This document shows, in pieces, positions 22,031-28,336 of a stretch of 37,745 bases of DNA. The first letter of the stretch is position 1, and every line of letters begins with the position of its first letter. The notes below the pieces were generated by a model that searched no databases, was not told the DNA's origin, and was given only the letters and a program-made list of their open reading frames with translations. This DNA is from an uncultured Candidatus Poseidoniales archaeon (lineage in GTDB: Archaea > Thermoplasmatota > Poseidoniia > Poseidoniales > Thalassarchaeaceae). The stretch covers positions 1-37,745 of the forward strand of contig CACGHY010000010.1 of NCBI GenBank assembly GCA_902573085.1. Reading direction: 5' to 3'. Both the position numbers and the translations under genes were made by a program.

Positions 22031-23272
22031 CGACTGGATTGTTATCTCTCCACCCATATTTCCGTGGTACTGGCAGTAGTAGAACAAAGTGTCCGGTGCA
22101 TTCAACGGGACTGTGAAGGTCATCAGGCCGTTGGACCCCTGGGTACCAGTGTACGTCACTCCATCAGTGTACTGAGTTCCTCCTCCATGAGTGCCATCAC
22201 TTGTGGTGGACAGTCTGAATGGGTGTGCGGAATTGCTAGAAGAGGATTGGTCAAAGGTGTAGGTGAATCCCCTGTACAGGGTCACATCTGCCTGTTGAAT
22301 TGAATCGATGTAGAAGTCCATACTTGAAACGGTTACAACCATCTCCATCATTATCGGTAACGAACCATCTGCTCCATCGGCCCCATCGGCCCCATCGGCC
22401 CCATCGGCCCCATCGGCCCCATCGGCCCCATCGGCTCCATCTGCACCGTCATTTCCGTCTACACCGTTTACCCCGTTGCAGACGTAAAGCGTCTGGTCCA
22501 CCTCGAGCGGGTCCAAGTTCCCATCCCCGTTGTCGTCCATCCCTATTCTTACCGCGTTTCCGCCCATTGGGCAACCTGAGCTTCCAATCGATAATGGAGT
22601 GCTGTCTACCAGTGCATAGAGTCCGTCGGCTCCAGAAGGACCTTCTGCACCGGCAGCGCCCTCCGGACCAGGCTCCCCAGGTTGGCCCTGCGGCCCCGAT
22701 ATGTCTCCCAGATCTATCCACTCTGATCCACTCCAGACATGGATGTGGACAGTCGAGTTGACTAGGAAAGCATCTCCTGTTTCTCCAATGTAAATTTCAC
22801 CTAGGTCAGAGGTTTCTTCCACCACTCCTAGAATCGTGAACGAGGTCCCATCCTCTCCGTCAGCCCCGTCAGCCCCGTCAGCCCCGTCAGCCCCGGCTGG
22901 ACCTGTCGGACCGATTTCTCCGTTAGCCCCGTCAGCCCCGTCAGCACCTGCAGGCCCTGCTGGCCCTGCTGGCCCTGCAGGCCCTGCTGGACCCTGATCC
23001 CCAGCTGGACCAGTTAGATCGATAACCTCCCACATACCACCAGAGCACGCTTGGAAACCTGACTCTGAAGATACATAGTACAGCCTCCCATCGGTAGCGC
23101 TATCGCAGGTTGGAAGCTCCGAAGAGCTCTGGACTGAGTAAACGCCCCAGTCATCAAGCTCCTTAGGCCCGTCTCCCACATCATCGTCGGTTCCCGCGCA
23201 ACCGGCTAGGGCGGAGGCAGTCATTGTTAGGGCTAATAGAATCGCTATGGCGTTGCTTCTGTTGCTCTTCAT
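22013..23272 (-). CDS. Lipoprotein with collagen-like repeats and a C-terminal cupredoxin domain
   Basis: A 419-residue surface protein. The signal sequence ends in a lipobox (ALAGC, Cys25), so it should be lipid-anchored outside the cell. Collagen-like Gly-x-y repeats occur in three blocks: near residues 87-140 (GPAGPAG and GADGADG types), 193-215 and 275-301 (a run of GAD). Between them sit two small domains, one with MDDNGDGNLDPLEVD, an EF-hand-like calcium loop. The last 75 residues have a type 1 copper ligand set: His350 (AHPF), Cys400, His403 and Met406 (CQYHGNM). The copper-binding reading is inference; a similar AHPF/YYC module also occurs in marine phage tail proteins. A TATA box 25 bases upstream suggests a leaderless mRNA. 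Possible roles are an exposed electron carrier or a surface filament. Confidence 0.88.
   Translation of the reverse strand: MKSNRSNAIAILLALTMTASALAGCAGTDDDVGDGPKELDDWGVYSVQSSSELPTCDSATDGRLYYVSSESGFQACSGGMWEVIDLTGPAGDQGPAGPAGPAGPAGPAGADGADGANGEIGPTGPAGADGADGADGADGEDGTSFTILGVVEETSDLGEIYIGETGDAFLVNSTVHIHVWSGSEWIDLGDISGPQGQPGEPGPEGAAGAEGPSGADGLYALVDSTPLSIGSSGCPMGGNAVRIGMDDNGDGNLDPLEVDQTLYVCNGVNGVDGNDGADGADGADGADGADGADGADGADGADGSLPIMMEMVVTVSSMDFYIDSIQQADVTLYRGFTYTFDQSSSSNSAHPFRLSTTSDGTHGGGTQYTDGVTYTGTQGSNGLMTFTVPLNAPDTLFYYCQYHGNMGGEITIQSLGSVS
22371..22442. repeat. 9-bp tandem repeat (about eight units) encoding Gly-Ala-Asp
   Basis: The plus strand repeats CCATCGGCC about eight times with almost no variation. 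On the coding strand this gives GAD triplets of the collagen-like stalk. The near-identity of synonymous positions means recent slippage, so the unit number probably varies between strains. Confidence 0.85.
22857..22894. repeat. 9-bp tandem repeat (about four units) encoding Gly-Ala-Asp
   Basis: CCGTCAGCC repeats about four times in the same lipoprotein gene. It encodes the same GAD peptide as the 22371-22442 array but with different codons, so the two arrays expanded independently. Confidence 0.75.
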
Positions 23273-23290
23273 AGTCGAGCGTGAAACATG

Positions 23291-23302
23291 GAATACTTAA
23301 CC
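23291..23302 (-). promoter_or_regulatory. TATA box of the collagen-cupredoxin lipoprotein
   Basis: On the minus strand GGTTAAGTATTC is centred about 25 bases before the ATG at 23272, the spacing of a leaderless archaeal promoter. Confidence 0.5.
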
Positions 23303-23346
23303 TTCTGTTGCTCGGTATTGATCTTCGGGAAATCTGAGTGATTCAT

Positions 23347-24036
23347 TCAATCCCAGAATTCGGACACCTCTTCGAGCCTCTTCCTTTCCAGATCAGGCAC
23401 TCTTGCATCATCTGCAGGGTAACCAACTGGTAGCAACAGCATAGCGTGCTCATGCACAGGGCGCCCAAGGATTTCCCTAAGGAAACCCATTGGAGATGGG
23501 GTGTGAGGCAGGGTCGCCAGTCCCATGTTGTGAACAGCTGAGATGAACAGTCCAGCGGCAATTCCGCAGGACTCTTGGGAGTAATATGTGGGAGCCATTC
23601 CCTCTCCCCTCTCCCTCTTAGATTGCCTGAAAAGAACAACAACCCAAGGCGCATCAGTGATGTGGCTCTTCACGTGGTCTGTTCCCAGGGGGGCTAGCAC
23701 CTCCTGCCACTCATCAGGAACCCTCTCTTGGTAGAATCTTCTCTCTTCTTCTTCGGCCGCCTCTCTGATTCTTGCCTTCATTTCACTGTTCGAGATCGCC
23801 ACGAAAGTCCAGGGCTGGAGATGAGCCCCAGAGGGAGCGGTGCTGGCAGTCCTGATTGCTATCTCTATCAACTCTCGAGGGACTTCCTTGTTCGAGAAGT
23901 GACGTGTGGTTCTCCTTGAATTCATCTGGTCGTAGAACGATTTCGCTCTTCGCAGCATCTCATCGCCTTTTACATCCGGGTGTTTCAGGGGTATGAAACC
24001 CGGCTCAACATCGCCGTCGCCCATGAGCCTGCTCAA
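23347..24036 (-). CDS. Nitroreductase-family flavoprotein resembling iodotyrosine deiodinase
   Basis: A 229-residue FMN enzyme. The flavin phosphate and cofactor motifs are RRTTRHFS (residues 41-48) and RTASTAPSGAHLQPW (62-76). The middle lid contains REAAEEEERRFY and a lysine after APLGTD (Glu95-98, Tyr102, Lys123). These are the positions that in iodotyrosine deiodinase (IYD) clamp the amino-acid part of a halotyrosine. The late LATLPHTPSPMGFLREIL and LLLPVGYP motifs also match IYD more closely than general nitroreductases. IYD reductively removes iodine or other halogens from halotyrosines. The specificity is inference from memory of the family. The ATG overlaps the upstream stop in ATGA (24033-24036), so it is translationally coupled to the PGF-CTERM gene. 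Confidence 0.87.
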   Translation of the reverse strand: MSRLMGDGDVEPGFIPLKHPDVKGDEMLRRAKSFYDQMNSRRTTRHFSNKEVPRELIEIAIRTASTAPSGAHLQPWTFVAISNSEMKARIREAAEEEERRFYQERVPDEWQEVLAPLGTDHVKSHITDAPWVVVLFRQSKRERGEGMAPTYYSQESCGIAAGLFISAVHNMGLATLPHTPSPMGFLREILGRPVHEHAMLLLPVGYPADDARVPDLERKRLEEVSEFWD

Positions 24037-24590
24037 TCGCGTCTCGCCATCAAGGCTGCCATGGCCATGGATGCCATGACCATTGAAACCGTGAACCCCG
24101 GGAGCGCGCTATCCTCCTCCTGGCAGTATGTCTCGGATCCTCCCCACGTCCCATTGTCGAACCAGCAGTCTGACCAGACTCTCCAACCGAAGCCAGCATC
24201 TGGTATATGCGACTCTGAACCATTCTCCATCTCGATGACGAATTTCCAGTTGATGTATGAGTAACCGGGCTCCGTATCAAGACGGTGGGCGAACGAACCA
24301 TCGTCTCCCTTATCCATCGTGCTCTCTTGAGGAGGGAGGCATATCCCCGAGTTGATACAAACTTGGGTAATCCACCTGATGTTCGAGATATTAGAATCAT
24401 CTTCCATCATCAAAATTACACCAAAATCAGCATAATCAGACCTACCGTCGTTCGTTCGCATAACCTCATCGAAATACAACGTCTCGATGCCTGTGCCGTC
24501 GAGAGAAATGGATTCGTTCTCTCCTCCTTGGGACGCGCTGACTGGTAAGGACACCAGACAGACCAATAGAAGCGCCCACATTCTTCGCAT
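24033..24590 (-). CDS. Secreted protein with a PGF-CTERM archaeosortase signal
   Basis: A 185-residue exported protein. It has a signal peptide (MRRMWALLLVCLVSLPVSAS) and a beta-rich middle with several Asn-x-Ser/Thr sites and four cysteines. The C-terminus is PGF, a hydrophobic run and a basic tail (LPGFTVSMVMASMAMAALMARRD shortened: PGF at about residue 163, ARRD at the end). This is the PGF-CTERM signal that archaeosortase A removes while joining the protein to a lipid. Such proteins end up anchored on the cell surface. The body has no family I recognise; one segment (WITQVCINSGICLPP) resembles thiol-linked loops. It is the first gene of a two-gene operon with the nitroreductase. Confidence 0.83.
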   Translation of the reverse strand: MRRMWALLLVCLVSLPVSASQGGENESISLDGTGIETLYFDEVMRTNDGRSDYADFGVILMMEDDSNISNIRWITQVCINSGICLPPQESTMDKGDDGSFAHRLDTEPGYSYINWKFVIEMENGSESHIPDAGFGWRVWSDCWFDNGTWGGSETYCQEEDSALPGFTVSMVMASMAMAALMARRD

Positions 24591-24629
24591 GGATTGCCGT
24601 GTGCCTCATCGCAAATGAATGCTGACCAC

Positions 24630-25130
24630 TCAGACTTCAAGATTCCAGAGGTCATCTCCAACCCAGTGTATAGTCGAAATCGCCTTTCCCTTGGTCATCG
24701 CCATCATCTCCTCTCCGTCTACAATTGCAGTTCCAGTTGCAATGGGCTCTCCTGTCCCTTGATCCCTTATCCAAACGAAGTCTCCCTCTCTTAGAGAGGG
24801 GTCGGCTATGTGGACCCCCGCTCCCATGCAGTCTGCCCCGTTCCTGAGGAATGGAATTGCCCCCTCGTCTACTGCAACCCAAGACCTCTCGACGTTCCAT
24901 GCAGAGATCCCCTTCAGAGTGGGGTACCAGCCCATTTTTCCGCATACCTCAATTCGCATAGCTAGGGGTATCCTGTCAACCAGTATCAGGTCTGTCTCCT
25001 GATAGTGGGCCTGTTCTAGGAATCCCGTAAGGTCTACTTCTTCTCCTAGCCAATCACCAATCTCCTCGGCAACCCCACGAATCTGTTTGAGTCTGACCGG
25101 AGTCCTCCTCCTGAGCCTCTTGTCGACCAT
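24630..25130 (-). CDS. PUA-domain RNA-binding protein (MCTS1/Tma20-like)
   Basis: A 166-residue protein. The N-terminal part (RRRTPVRLKQIRGVAEEIGDW) resembles the pre-PUA region of archaeal MCTS1-like proteins. The PUA domain spans about residues 85-160: WVAVDEGAIPFLRNGADCMG, GDFVWIRDQGTGEPIATG, then MAMTKGKAISTIHWVGDDLW. The closing DDLW pattern is like that of eukaryotic MCT-1/Tma20, which acts in ribosome recycling and re-initiation with DENR. In archaea the partner is unclear; a role in translation or tRNA handling is inferred. The ATG at 25130 gives MVDKRLRRR; a longer frame to 25175 is less likely. It is divergent from the ThrH gene, 74 bases apart. Confidence 0.85.
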   Translation of the reverse strand: MVDKRLRRRTPVRLKQIRGVAEEIGDWLGEEVDLTGFLEQAHYQETDLILVDRIPLAMRIEVCGKMGWYPTLKGISAWNVERSWVAVDEGAIPFLRNGADCMGAGVHIADPSLREGDFVWIRDQGTGEPIATGTAIVDGEEMMAMTKGKAISTIHWVGDDLWNLEV

Positions 25131-25204
25131 GATTGTTCGTATGCGTGTTAGCGCAAGAACATGCCGAGCGCACACTTGAAGCGCAGCGCCCGTAGCGAAG
25201 TAAT

Positions 25205-25828
25205 ATGCTGGCTATCTGCTTAGACCTCGAGGGAGTGCTTATTCCTGAGATATGGATAAATGTGGCAGAAAGGACGGGAATTACCGCACTGACCAGAACG
25301 ACCAGGGATGAGCCCGATTATGACCGTCTGATGAGTTATAGACTCGGAATCCTAGACCAGAACGATATCAAGATGGACGACATAACATCAACAATTGGAT
25401 CGATGGAGCCTATGGAGGGGGCAACCGAGTTCCTTACCTCTCTAGAGTCTCGATGGCCCACTCTTATCCTGTCTGATACTTTCTCCCAGTTCGCAAAGCC
25501 GATGATGAAAAAATTGGGCAACCCGACACTTCTCTGTCACACTCTTCTGATCGATGACACTGGTAGGATAGAGGACTGGAAGATCAGGTACGATGATCAC
25601 AAGAGAAAGACAGTCGATTCGCTAATTGAGATGAATTATCAGGTAATCGCTGCAGGCGACTCATACAATGACACTTCAATGCTATCGGCGGCAAGTGCGG
25701 GGATTCTGTTTAGACCTCCAGAAAACGTCATCGAAGAGTTTCCTCAATTCCCTGTTGCAATGGATTACTCGGAACTGATTGACGAGATAGAGTCGGCTGC
25801 AACCGACCTAGGCGAGCTGTGGAATTAG
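25205..25828 (+). CDS. thrH: ThrH-type HAD enzyme (phosphoserine phosphatase / homoserine phosphotransferase)
   Basis: A 207-residue haloacid-dehalogenase-fold enzyme. The first motif is CLDLEGVLIPEIW (nucleophile Asp7, with Glu9 where other HADs have Asp). DLEG rather than DxD is characteristic of ThrH. It is followed by TRDEPDYDRLM, ILSDTFSQFAKPMM, a lysine-bearing segment near residue 132 and IAAGDSYNDTSML, the final metal motif. The end PENVIEEFPQFP also agrees with ThrH. The known enzyme dephosphorylates phosphoserine and can pass the phosphate to homoserine, linking serine and threonine metabolism. The family is best known from bacteria such as Pseudomonas, so transfer into this lineage is inferred. 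It is near the S8e operon but has a separate promoter gap. Confidence 0.9.
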   Translation: MLAICLDLEGVLIPEIWINVAERTGITALTRTTRDEPDYDRLMSYRLGILDQNDIKMDDITSTIGSMEPMEGATEFLTSLESRWPTLILSDTFSQFAKPMMKKLGNPTLLCHTLLIDDTGRIEDWKIRYDDHKRKTVDSLIEMNYQVIAAGDSYNDTSMLSAASAGILFRPPENVIEEFPQFPVAMDYSELIDEIESAATDLGELWN

Positions 25829-25847
25829 TCGTTTTCGACTCCAATCG

Positions 25848-25859
25848 TTTGAAATAAGG
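25848..25859 (+). promoter_or_regulatory. TATA box of the S8e-SRP19-GNAT transcript
   Basis: TTTGAAATAAGG is centred 27 bases before the S8e ATG at 25880, implying a leaderless mRNA. It shares the TTTGAAATA core with the Sec61 beta promoter at 13219. Confidence 0.6.
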
Positions 25860-25879
25860 CTGGTAGGTCGGCGAGACGC

Positions 25880-26272
25880 ATGGCGAAGTGGCATGGCATC
25901 TCTCGTAGGAAGCCTACAGGCGGACGCTTGAAGCGTCCTAACAGGTACAGGGGCAAGAGGAGGACGGAGGTCGCCAGTGAGGAGCAACTAGCGTACGTCG
26001 GCGAGGCCGATGCTCGTAAGAACTATCGAAAGAGATCGGGTTCACAGACCGTTCGAACCCTCTCGGTCAATCAGGTCAACGTCAACATGAAGGGAGGCAA
26101 GACCGTGAGGGCCACTGTCAAGAATGTGGTAGGTAACGACGCAGATCCAAACTACATCAGGAGGAACATCGTGACCAAGGGAGCCGTTCTGGATACGGAC
26201 CAAGGCCTGGTCAAAGTAACTAGCAGGCCGGGTATGCACGGCGTGGTTAGTGGCGTCCTCGTCGAAGAATGA
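25880..26272 (+). CDS. Ribosomal protein S8e (eS8)
   Basis: A 130-residue small-subunit protein found in archaea and eukaryotes. The start MAKWHGISRRKPTGGRLK is diagnostic. The remainder is basic, with KNYRKRSGSQTVRTLSVNQ and the closing ITKGA-like NIVTKGAVLDTDQGLVKVTSRPG, the usual eS8 finish. Length matches archaeal eS8. It is the first gene of a probable transcript with SRP19 and a GNAT protein. It starts leaderless from the TATA box at 25848-25859. The downstream ATG overlaps its stop. Confidence 0.97.
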   Translation: MAKWHGISRRKPTGGRLKRPNRYRGKRRTEVASEEQLAYVGEADARKNYRKRSGSQTVRTLSVNQVNVNMKGGKTVRATVKNVVGNDADPNYIRRNIVTKGAVLDTDQGLVKVTSRPGMHGVVSGVLVEE

Positions 26273-26760
26273 TCTCGCGAAGGCCTCAAGTCATACGACA
26301 CATAGGGCAATCTGTTAGCATGGCAGCAAAGCGGGACGAGATGACACTTTGGACCGGTTATTTCGACTCCAGGCTTAGCCGCTCAAATGGGAGGAGGGTC
26401 CCCAAGCAGGCTAGTATCCCGAAACCAACTCTGGAATCGGTGGTTTGGGCTGCTCGCAGTGCTGGGGTTAGGAAAATGAGGCAGGAGCCTGAGGTCAGCC
26501 ATCCATCTAGGCCCCATGCTAAGGAAGGCAGGTTGGTGATGCCACCAAGCCACGTCTTCGAAGTAACTGGCGCTTCCAGCAAGGAAGGTGCCATGCAGGC
26601 AATTGGAATAGCACTCAATAGAAGATCCAAGGAGGCCAAGGAGCAGGGTAAGGAAAGATCCAGAGGACCTGCCAAGGGAGATAGAAGGAGAAGAGCCCAG
26701 AGGAAGTCGTTCAAGCACAAGAAGGGCTCGCAGAGGAAGAAGAAGTTCGGCCGGAAGTGA
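26269..26760 (+). CDS. Signal recognition particle 19 kDa subunit (SRP19)
   Basis: SRP19 binds the tips of SRP RNA helices and helps SRP54 assemble on it, for cotranslational targeting to the Sec channel. The core is recognisable as WTGYFDSRLSRSNGRRVPKQ, then SIPKPTLESVVWAARSAGV, then the tail after residue 90, which is very rich in Lys and Arg (about 60 residues) and longer than usual. The ATG at 26269 overlaps the S8e stop (ATGA), which supports coupling. The family's homology begins only at Met18 (26320) or Met25, so the true start may be 26320. Its neighbours S8e and GNAT lie on the same transcript. Confidence 0.86.
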   Translation: MISRRPQVIRHIGQSVSMAAKRDEMTLWTGYFDSRLSRSNGRRVPKQASIPKPTLESVVWAARSAGVRKMRQEPEVSHPSRPHAKEGRLVMPPSHVFEVTGASSKEGAMQAIGIALNRRSKEAKEQGKERSRGPAKGDRRRRAQRKSFKHKKGSQRKKKFGRK

Positions 26761-26764
26761 ACAA

Positions 26765-27166
26765 TTGTTCGACATTGAAGAGGGAGCCCCTGACCCTGAG
26801 ACCTTCCTAAGCCTCAGGGCAGGAGCAGGGATGAGGCCTAGGTCGGTGTCAGGGGCCGCCAAGGGACTCGGACAGGAACTGTTCTCGGTCGTTCTCAGGT
26901 TAGAGAAATCAGGAGAAATAGTCGGAATGGGAAGGGTCGTGGGAGACGGCGGAACCATTTTCGTCATTTGTGATATGATGGTCGTTGAGAGTTTTCAGAA
27001 GAAGGGAGGAGGTACGATGATCATGGACGCGATAATGGATTATCTGTCGGAAGAGGCCCCGCCCAATTCATACATCAACCTCATGGCAGACGTGGACGGA
27101 TTTTACGAGAAGTGGGGATTCGTGCCATCTCTCCCTCGCTCGAGGGGAATGGTCCTGAGGAATTAG
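26765..27166 (+). CDS. GNAT-family acetyltransferase
   Basis: A 133-residue acetyl-CoA-dependent transferase. The GNAT core is seen as IVGMGRVVGDGGTIFVICDMMVV (strands 2-4), then ESFQKKGGGTMIMDAIMDYL, whose Q/K-x-G-x-G pattern is the pyrophosphate-binding loop, then the closing INLMADVDGFYEKWGFVP. DGFYEKWGF is typical of small-molecule or protein-N-terminal acetylases. The substrate is unknown. The start is a TTG at 26765, four bases after the SRP19 stop; Met23 at 26831 is the only later Met start near the core and would truncate the first strand. It is probably cotranscribed with S8e and SRP19. Confidence 0.85.
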   Translation: MFDIEEGAPDPETFLSLRAGAGMRPRSVSGAAKGLGQELFSVVLRLEKSGEIVGMGRVVGDGGTIFVICDMMVVESFQKKGGGTMIMDAIMDYLSEEAPPNSYINLMADVDGFYEKWGFVPSLPRSRGMVLRN

Positions 27167-27169
27167 TGT

Positions 27170-28270
27170 CTATTTCACTGCCAAAGTCCAACCGAACTCG
27201 TCGGGCGCACGCCTTTGTTGTATTTCTGTGAGGCATTCGTAAAGCTCCAATGCGATAGGGCCAACCTTCCCCCCGCAGTACTCGACCACTCTCCCACCGT
27301 GCTCTATCCTACCTATCGACGAGATGACAGCGGCGGTTCCCACGCAGAAGCACTCCTCTGCCTCCAAGGCGTAGGCAACGTCAATCTTCTCCTCCCTCAC
27401 TTCGTAGCCCTTTGACTCTGCCAGCTCCATCACTGAGGATCTCGTGACCCCTGGTAGAATAGTACCTGTGAGCTCGGGTGTCGAGATTATCCCATCCTTA
27501 ACACAGAAGAAGTTGGCAGCCCCAACCTCCTCGATGTACCTGTGGTTGACCGCATCGAGGTAGATTATCTCCGAGAAACCCTCACTCTTTGCCATCTGAG
27601 AGGGAACCATCCCGGGTGCGTAGTTGCCAATCGCTTTCACCCCTCCCGAACCCCCTGGAGCAGCCCTGTGGAACTCGTCTGAGACTCTGAGAGAGGTTGG
27701 CGTTATTCCTCCCTTGAAGTACGGTCCGACTGGTGAGACGTAGACCAGGAAAGTGTACTCTGGGGCAGGTGCGACACCCAGTATAGCCCCGCTTCCGAAC
27801 AGTAGCGGTCTGACGTATAGCGCGCCCTTGCCCATCGGTGGAACCCACCTGGAGTTCTCTCTGACGGTCTGCATTATCGCATCAAGGAACATCTCCTCTG
27901 GAACGGGAGTCATCCCGAGTCTTCGTGCGCCTTCCCGTGACCTCCTCGCGTTTTCCAGAGGTCGGAATAGAACAATGCTACCGTCTGCCGCGTGCTGTGC
28001 CTTCATCCCCTCGAAAAGTCCTTGGCCGTAGTTGATCACCCCAGCAGCTGGAGACAGGCTTAGATTCTGAAAGTCCTGCATCTTCCCTTGCCCCCACTCA
28101 TCTCCTTGCTTGCAGGTGGCAATGTACATCCGATCAGTTTCCATGAAACTGAAAGTGAGTGAGTCCCAGTCTACCTCAGGCAAACCGTCTTCAGTCATCC
28201 CGCGCACCCCTGTCATAATGGAGGGGACCGCCTCGGCTTTCAACGGTTCCGCTGGTGACTCCCCCGTCAT
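27170..28270 (-). CDS. ilvE: Branched-chain amino acid aminotransferase
   Basis: A 366-residue PLP enzyme for the last step of valine, leucine and isoleucine synthesis and the first step of their breakdown. The PLP lysine is Lys212 in GGVKAIGNYAPG. The N-terminal VINYGQGLFEGMKAQ and the phosphate-binding region GTILPGVTRSSVMELA are both fold-type IV hallmarks. The C-terminal FCVGTAAVISSIGRI is a BCAT motif. It resembles the larger type (about 360 residues) seen in many bacteria and eukaryotes, rather than the 300-residue enzyme of most archaea. The ATG at 28270 was used; Met19 and Met25 are alternatives. It is divergent from the DNA polymerase gene, with 66 bases between starts. Confidence 0.93.
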   Translation of the reverse strand: MTGESPAEPLKAEAVPSIMTGVRGMTEDGLPEVDWDSLTFSFMETDRMYIATCKQGDEWGQGKMQDFQNLSLSPAAGVINYGQGLFEGMKAQHAADGSIVLFRPLENARRSREGARRLGMTPVPEEMFLDAIMQTVRENSRWVPPMGKGALYVRPLLFGSGAILGVAPAPEYTFLVYVSPVGPYFKGGITPTSLRVSDEFHRAAPGGSGGVKAIGNYAPGMVPSQMAKSEGFSEIIYLDAVNHRYIEEVGAANFFCVKDGIISTPELTGTILPGVTRSSVMELAESKGYEVREEKIDVAYALEAEECFCVGTAAVISSIGRIEHGGRVVEYCGGKVGPIALELYECLTEIQQRRAPDEFGWTLAVK

Positions 28271-28336
28271 GGTTGTGACCCCTCGCGATAACGTAAGATA
28301 GGGCAGTCGGTCTAAGTGAGGAATACGGGTGAAGTC

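Noticed and set aside
22371-22442. CRISPR array
   Set aside because: The repeats are 9 bp, direct and in frame with the collagen-like protein; there are no unique spacers and no cas genes.
26358-26967. Minus-strand frames opposite SRP19 and the GNAT gene
   Set aside because: They are Leu- and Ser-rich shadows of a Lys- and Arg-rich gene and lack any motif.
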